Both the position numbers and the translations under genes were made by a program. From Culex pipiens pallens (taxonomy: Eukaryota > Arthropoda > Insecta > Diptera > Culicidae), in contig NC_068939.1 of the NCBI RefSeq assembly GCF_016801865.2, positions 131,101,116 through 131,165,115 of the forward strand: DNA of 64,000 bases. The letters run 5' to 3'. Below, in pieces: positions 59,186 through 64,000 of the stretch; positions within the stretch are counted from its first letter, which is position 1; the number at the start of each line of letters is the position of its first letter. The notes below the pieces were generated by a model. That model was not told the DNA's origin and ran no database searches. It saw nothing but the letters and a program-made list of their open reading frames with translations.

Positions 59186-60150
59186 TTTGGCTAATCCTCT
59201 GCCAACTCACACAGCATTTGCCTCGACCTCTCTTCAATTTACGTGAAACTTTGTCCTACGGGGTAATTTTTATCCCTGATTACGAATCCGAGCTCTTTTT
59301 TACGATATCTTCTGACGGAGGGGCAGTTCGACCCCTTCCATTTTAAAGCATTCGAAAAAACTCAAGAATAATTTCAAAAATTCTGCCATTTTCCGTAACT
59401 CAACTGTTAATTTGTTGGGACATGTCATTCTATGTGAAATTTAATGTTTTTTGAATCTGAATTAACCTAGATTTTTTTTATTTGAATTAAAAAATTTTAC
59501 TTAAAATTTTTGTGTTTTTGTTACTTTGGACGGTTGTTTTTTAGAGTGTTACACGTCTTTTTCGGGCAGTGCGTGGCCGAATGGTTACGCTGTTCGCTTT
59601 GTAAGCGGATGATTCTGGGTTCGATTCCCATCTGCTCCAACCTTCCATCGGATGAGGAAGTAAAATGTCGGTCCCGGCCTTGGTTGTTAAGCCGTTAAGT
59701 CATTCCAGGTGTAGGAGTCGTCTCCATACCATAAGTACAAACAACACACCAAACCAAGCCTACTTCGGTGGAATCGCTGGCGGCGGTTGGACTCGCAATC
59801 CAAAGGTCGTGAGTTCAAACACTGGGGTGGAAGGTTCCTTGGAGTAGAAATAGGTTTGGGTGCTCTCCCCATTCAAGCCTTCGGACTCCTAGGTTCGAGC
59901 AGAAACTTGCAATAGAGACCACAAAAGACCCGGGGGTCGTTAATGTGGATGGTTTGATTTTTTTTTTTTGATTGGCGTCTTTTTCGAATGTTCAAAAATG
60001 AAAGGGGACGTACTGCCCCTCTGACACGAGATATCAAAAAATGGAGTTCGAATTCGTCATCAGGAGCAAAAATTACCTTATAGGACAAAGTTTCACGCAA
60101 ATCGATGAGATGTCGTGTGAGTTGGCGGAGAATCAATCAATTATTTTTAT
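59186..60150. mobile_element. TIR element of about 550 bp carrying a SINE
   Basis: The left arm (59200-59350) and the right arm (59977-60135) are inverted copies. Matching words are GCCAACTCACAC, GTGAAACTTTGTCCTA, GAGGGGCAGT and CATTCGAAAAA. The arms are about 150 bp and clearly diverged. The centre, 59350-59553, is AT-rich. A SINE lies at the inner edge of the right arm. No transposase frame is present. Confidence 0.78.
59565..59975 (+). mobile_element. Composite tRNA-derived SINE, Thr-TGT-like head
   Basis: A 411-bp insert flanked by the 11-bp duplication CGTCTTTTTCG (59554-59564 and 59976-59986). The head (59565-59638) is tRNA-like: A-box region TGGCCGAATGGTTACG, anticodon stem-loop TTCGC-TTTGTAA-GCGGA (anticodon TGT, Thr-like), B-box GGGTTCGATTCCC. 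The body shares TCCAGGTGTAGGAGTCG (59704) and the second tRNA-like segment (TTGGACTCGCAATCCAAAGG) with the SINE at 54040. The tail is a T-rich GATTTTT stretch. The heads of the two SINEs differ. Confidence 0.92.
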
Positions 60151-61110
60151 TGATCAGATAAAGAAATGTTGATGAAAAAACAGAAAAATTCTTCCCTTTA
60201 AAATTGGCTCAACAACTTTTCAGTTAAAAGATAAGAATGTCATCATTACTGAACCACTTCACCACAAGAACAATATCATCCTCTCTTTTGCAAATGATAC
60301 TCGCTGACTACTTTTGTGTGCTCCTCATTCGTTCCATTTTTTTCCACTCCGATAAACGGTTCGCGATTTTCGATAGGACCAAAAACCCCCAAAAAATGTG
60401 TTTTCCTTTTCAAACACTCCCGGGGTAAAAACCCTCCTCTCGAACAAAAGAATTTTATTTCTGCACGCATCGACGGCGGCGCTCGAAAGCTCGCCATCAT
60501 TAAAAACATTGTGAGCGAGCAAAGTGTTTTTTTTTGTGAGTAGGTTGGAAAACCTCCCCCCGATTCCATTTTCACACCTTATCGTGGTCCTCTTCACGTC
60601 AACCGGGGTGACGGTTATTGTCGGTACCTGTCAGTTTCAGTCCTCCCCCCCCCCCGCCCTTTTTTTTCACGGGCACGGGTTTTTGTTCTCGCGAGGAAAA
60701 TTTTTGCGCTCTAATGGCGCGCTTTTCACTCGACAATGATGAAGGGGAGGAGGAGGAAAGAGGGTGGAAGGGGGAAACCCTCTTGTATCGCGTTTGTTCC
60801 GTTGTTGACGGGGGAGAAAATTGATTACGATTGACACATACGTGTTCGACGAGGGAAAAGTTATCGATTCGTTTCATAATTTTGATTTTGAGCACCTTTC
60901 GATGGATGAAATGGGGAAAGAGAGTGAGTGAAGGTTTGTTCCGGTTTGTATGGTACGATTCTGGTTGGTGGCAATAAAGGTCAGACGGTTTTGTTGTGGG
61001 TTTCATCGATTTAAAAATAGGCTGTTTCCAAATGTCACGTCTAATGGAATTGACAAAGGAGTAGAACAGGTTTATAAATAGATTGAAAACCAATCAGGAA
61101 AAATATATGA
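60151..61110. other. Unique-looking island, no gene identified
   Basis: GC-balanced sequence with a pyrimidine-rich tract at about 60640-60667 (a run of C, then T). The tract is G-rich on the other strand and could form G-quadruplex-like structure. A 164-codon minus-strand frame (60599-61093) runs through it but has a low-complexity translation and overlaps several others. Confidence 0.4.
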
Positions 61111-62560
61111 CAGTATTTATTTTGAACTATTTGTTTTATAATTAAAGTGATATTTTGTTAATTCTAAGAAATCATAAATAAATAACGTAAATTATGAAAT
61201 CAATATAAAATTACAAAATGCTCTCAAATTTAAAATATTTTTAATAAAATTGATTTTTATGCAATTCCAAACCAAAAATTAAATCAAGCAGCCCTGTTGG
61301 TTCATAAAACACACGGTCACCGGAAAGCGCATTAACTTTCCCAAAATGGACGCAGCGCCATTTTCTCCCGAGTAATCACCGGCGAAGCCATTTGCAATGT
61401 TTCAGAGTTTTAATTTTGTTCCTTCCCATGCGAACTGACTGACTTGCCCCGAAAACGAGCAATTATTTCTCACTGGGAAACAAAAACTAATCCATTTCCT
61501 CCACTCCTTAAAAAACCGCAGGACATTTTGTGGTGGCATAGTGGCCTCGTTGAGGTTAGATTTTGGTCAAAATTAAGATTTGACGATATTCTCAAGAAAA
61601 TGAATTTTAGTTACGTTTATCCATTGTCTTTCCCGAGAATGTATCAAGTCCATCCAAAAACCCGCTAAAATAACGCGTTTTCACGAAACGAAAGAAACGA
61701 ACGACCTACGTGCTATCGCCGCACAATTACCGTAAAAAGCAATGAGTTTTAAAGAAACCACCTGGCAATACAGAAAAGAGAACCTGTTTTGTGACCAGCA
61801 CCTCCCACGCATTTTCGTTTCAAGCTTTAGAAGAGGTGGCAAATTTCGCTTTCAATTTCGATTCACCCACGAGTTTTTTTGTTCTTAATTTGTGTCGGGC
61901 AGAACTTTGGCAGATTATACCTTCTGGTGGACTCGGAAGGTAAACCTCGCCATTTCAAGATAATGCTGCTCTGGCTCGGGCAGCGTTGAGAAGAAGATGA
62001 ACATTATGTTAATATCTTCATTTTCTTTTAGGATCGGGAAATAGAGAAGATAAACTATGATTACTGGAGTAAATAAAGCAAATTTAAAGTTACTGCTAAT
62101 TTTTGTGTATATTTGCAAACACGACTAAAAATATTTCAATTTTCTTTTTATTAAAAATGAGATACATTACACTTAAATACCTATAAAAAAAAACTGCTAA
62201 TAAACAAACATCAACTTGCACTGCTTTTTCCTTAAACATCGTCCCACTTGGGTGGGGCAGGACATCTCCAAAGAAGAACACTCGTACACAATAATTCACT
62301 ATCAATCATCTAACGATGACTAATGGCGAAAAGATGTCACCCCGGCAGCCGACCTCGAGGGCAGCTAGGCAAAAGATCACTCCAACGACATCCAGCAGGA
62401 CGATGTTAAGGTTGGCCATGTTACAGGAATCTTCGCGATGTACCTAGGGTGGGTGCAGTGAAGGAGGGATTCTCTGGAAAGTTGGATATTTTTCTGGTTA
62501 GGTCAGTTTTTTGATCAGAAAATCCGTTTTCAAGATAAAGATATTTTAAGTTTTAAGTCT
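61111..62560. other. AT-rich stretch, then a unique-looking island
   Basis: 61111-61300 is AT-rich. 61300-62480 is mixed and unique-looking, with unrecognised frames under 80 codons. Nothing can be assigned. Confidence 0.4.
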
Positions 62561-62887
62561 TTTGGTATGGACAACTGCCAACATTGTATGGATACTTGTA
62601 TGGACGGACAAATGTTTTAATCAATTTCATTCAAATTAAAAATACAAAAAAAATGCAAAAAATTGCTCATTCCTGGGATCTTTAAGAAAACAATAACAAA
62701 ATAACATTCGAAAATGTTAAAAAAAAACAATTATGACTGTTTTTCTCAATCTCAAGAATGAGATTTTTGTCCAATTCGGATTTTTGTAGGTTAATATTTG
62801 GATGGCACTCTCTATGGGCAAAGAAAACACTAGTTCGTACATACAAGTCTCTGTACAATTTTGGCACCTGTCAATACAAAAAGGATA
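62561..62887. repeat. Inverted pair of family X modules
   Basis: GTATGGACAACTGCCAACAT then TGTATGGATACTTGTATGG (62566-62605) is mirrored by CATACAAGTCTCTGTACAAT then TTTGGCACCTGTCAATACA (62840-62878). This is the CCATACAATTTTGG module of family X in both orientations, so the stretch is likely a short fold-back derivative. Confidence 0.6.
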
Positions 62888-62985
62888 CAGTCCAGACTCG
62901 ATTTTCCGAAGTCCTTGGCAAAATTTCACTTCGGATAATCGAAACATCTGATAATCGAAACACGATTTTTTTTTGTTCATTGTCT
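62888..62985 (+). mobile_element. DNA-transposon end fragment (CAGTCCAGACTCGATT)
   Basis: A terminal-repeat-like sequence starting CAGTCCAGACTCGATTTTCC, followed by ACTTCGGATAATCGAAAC and a second GATAATCGAAACACG. The GATAATCGAA words are of the kind seen at ends of Tc1/mariner/pogo-type elements. The partner end is not found nearby. The same first 16 bases occur at 1505. Confidence 0.5.
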
Positions 62986-63600
62986 TATTTTTGATTGTTG
63001 AGCTTTAGTTTACCTCTAAACTACTCTTTTTGATTTAGAATTTTTGAATCTAAAATGGCAGTGATTGAATTTTGAAAAAATATGCATTTTTCCATATTAA
63101 TATACAACCAATTTTTATTCTAAAATGGTGTCGCAGAACTCGAATTTGATGTTGAAAGGAAGAAAATAAAAAAAATAAGACGAAAAACGTCAGTATCTTG
63201 ACAACGGGTTTTCAGATCATTTTGGTGACTTCAGAAAAGCCTGTAGATATTGATAGGACCTCGCAAAACAAAAAAAAAAATAAAAAAAAAAAAAAAGCTT
63301 CCTTGACAAATGCTTTTTTAAAACCAAATATTGAAATGCGCAAAATACAATTTTACAATTACATCTTCTTAGCTATGGCACAGTTGTTGGTCAAAACTTT
63401 TTAGCAGTATTGCCAATTTTTGAAAAATCATATTTTTTTAAAAGCCATGGACAAAAATTTTAAACTTGTAGCATCTTAAAATTCTATTTTGTTAAATCCT
63501 AGCTTTTTTTATTTGTGTAAGTCATGATCAAGCTTAACCATCTATTAAAAATATTGTTTTTGAATGATCAGAAAATGTCAAATTAAATTGCTTAACACTG
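62986..63600. other. AT-rich spacer, no feature seen
   Basis: AT-rich with an A-run cluster near 63270-63295. No gene or repeat is supported. Confidence 0.45.
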
Positions 63601-64000
63601 GAACGCCCAACGCATGTCCAACTTACACGGACGCCCAAGCCTCCCAAAAAAGTTGGAACGGTAACTTCAACTCGCTGGTTCTCGAGCATAACTCAACCAA
63701 TCGGTACGATTCTTGTTTCCAGGGATTTGTAAGAATGTGAAATTTTGCAGAACTTGATTTGAACAAATCTGAAATTTCTGCGACCGAAAACATCGTTCCA
63801 TCTTTTTTTTTAAACGAAGGCCGCGGAATTTTTGGCAATTTTTTTTACACGCGAAAAAAAAAGTTGGAACGTTGTTTTCGGTCGCAGAAATTACAGATTT
63901 GATCAAATTAAGTTCTGCAAAGTTCTAGGATCATCTAGACAAATCTAGACAGATCATCCTAACAAATCACTGGAAAAAAGAATTGTCTTGATTGGGTGAG
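63601..64000 (+). mobile_element. Fold-back element, cut off by the window end
   Basis: Arms pair around about 63835: GCAGAACTTGATTTGAACAA (63748), GAAATTTCTGCGACCGAAAA and CGTTCCA are mirrored by GTTGGAACG, TTTTCGGTCGCAGAAATTAC and AATTAAGTTCTGC (to about 63920). An outer part (GGAACGCCCAACGC, AAAAAAGTTGGAACGG) begins near 63600. The matching right end would lie beyond 64000. Confidence 0.65.

Noticed and set aside
59565..59638. Functional tRNA-Thr gene
   Set aside because: Part of a SINE flanked by an 11-bp target duplication and continuous with a SINE body.
60599..61093. 164-codon minus-strand frame
   Set aside because: The translation is Ser/Lys/Pro-rich and runs through a C-tract; several other frames overlap it.

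Overview
The window is eukaryotic, AT-rich, non-coding DNA. I read it as intergenic or giant-intron sequence from a mosquito, most likely a culicine (Culex or Aedes type). The support is indirect: tRNA-derived SINEs with two tRNA-like parts (Culex pipiens is known to carry 'Twin' SINEs), many MITE and fold-back elements, and a MITE whose ends read GGGACCATCC. I found no protein-coding gene, rRNA gene, functional tRNA gene or CRISPR array. The longest open frames (up to 645 codons) are translations of tandem repeats.

Layout. 1-7.86 kb: AT-rich sequence with small palindromic repeats and a nested set of transposons (3.3-5.9 kb), then a unique-looking island. 7.86-9.13 kb: a 6-bp array (CAAAAA) running directly into a 7-bp array (GACGAAA). 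10.5-13.0 kb: two adjacent fold-back elements. 13.9-14.8 kb: second copy of the transposon family seen at 3.9 kb. 16.8-21.66 kb: a mirrored compound satellite, with AAATTTGTT arrays in opposite orientation around a 1.7-kb unique spacer. 22.4-26.8 kb: a degenerate TGTCTCAA minisatellite in two blocks. 27.3-31.1 kb: a 21-bp minisatellite with a higher-order repeat of about 567 bp. 31.2-44.8 kb: a very large inverted repeat with arms of about 2.7 and 3.2 kb. The arms are made of a satellite of about 160 bp and enclose a 4.66-kb array of the 8-mer AAGAATTT. 44.8-56.8 kb: unique islands alternating with MITEs, the third copy of the 3.9-kb family, and a SINE inside a MITE. 56.8-58.7 kb: a second CAAAAA array. 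59.2-60.15 kb: a TIR element carrying a second SINE. 60.2-64 kb: unique islands and partial elements.

The window preserves a readable order of insertion events. Target-site duplications, nested elements and paralogous empty sites date several events against each other. The most unusual features are the two mirrored satellite structures (16.8-21.66 kb and 31.2-44.8 kb). They resemble fold-back elements whose inverted ends are themselves tandem arrays, and if transcribed they could form long double-stranded RNA. The unique islands may hold regulatory DNA, but nothing in them can be assigned a function from sequence alone. All coordinates come from reading by eye, so repeat boundaries may be off by several bases.
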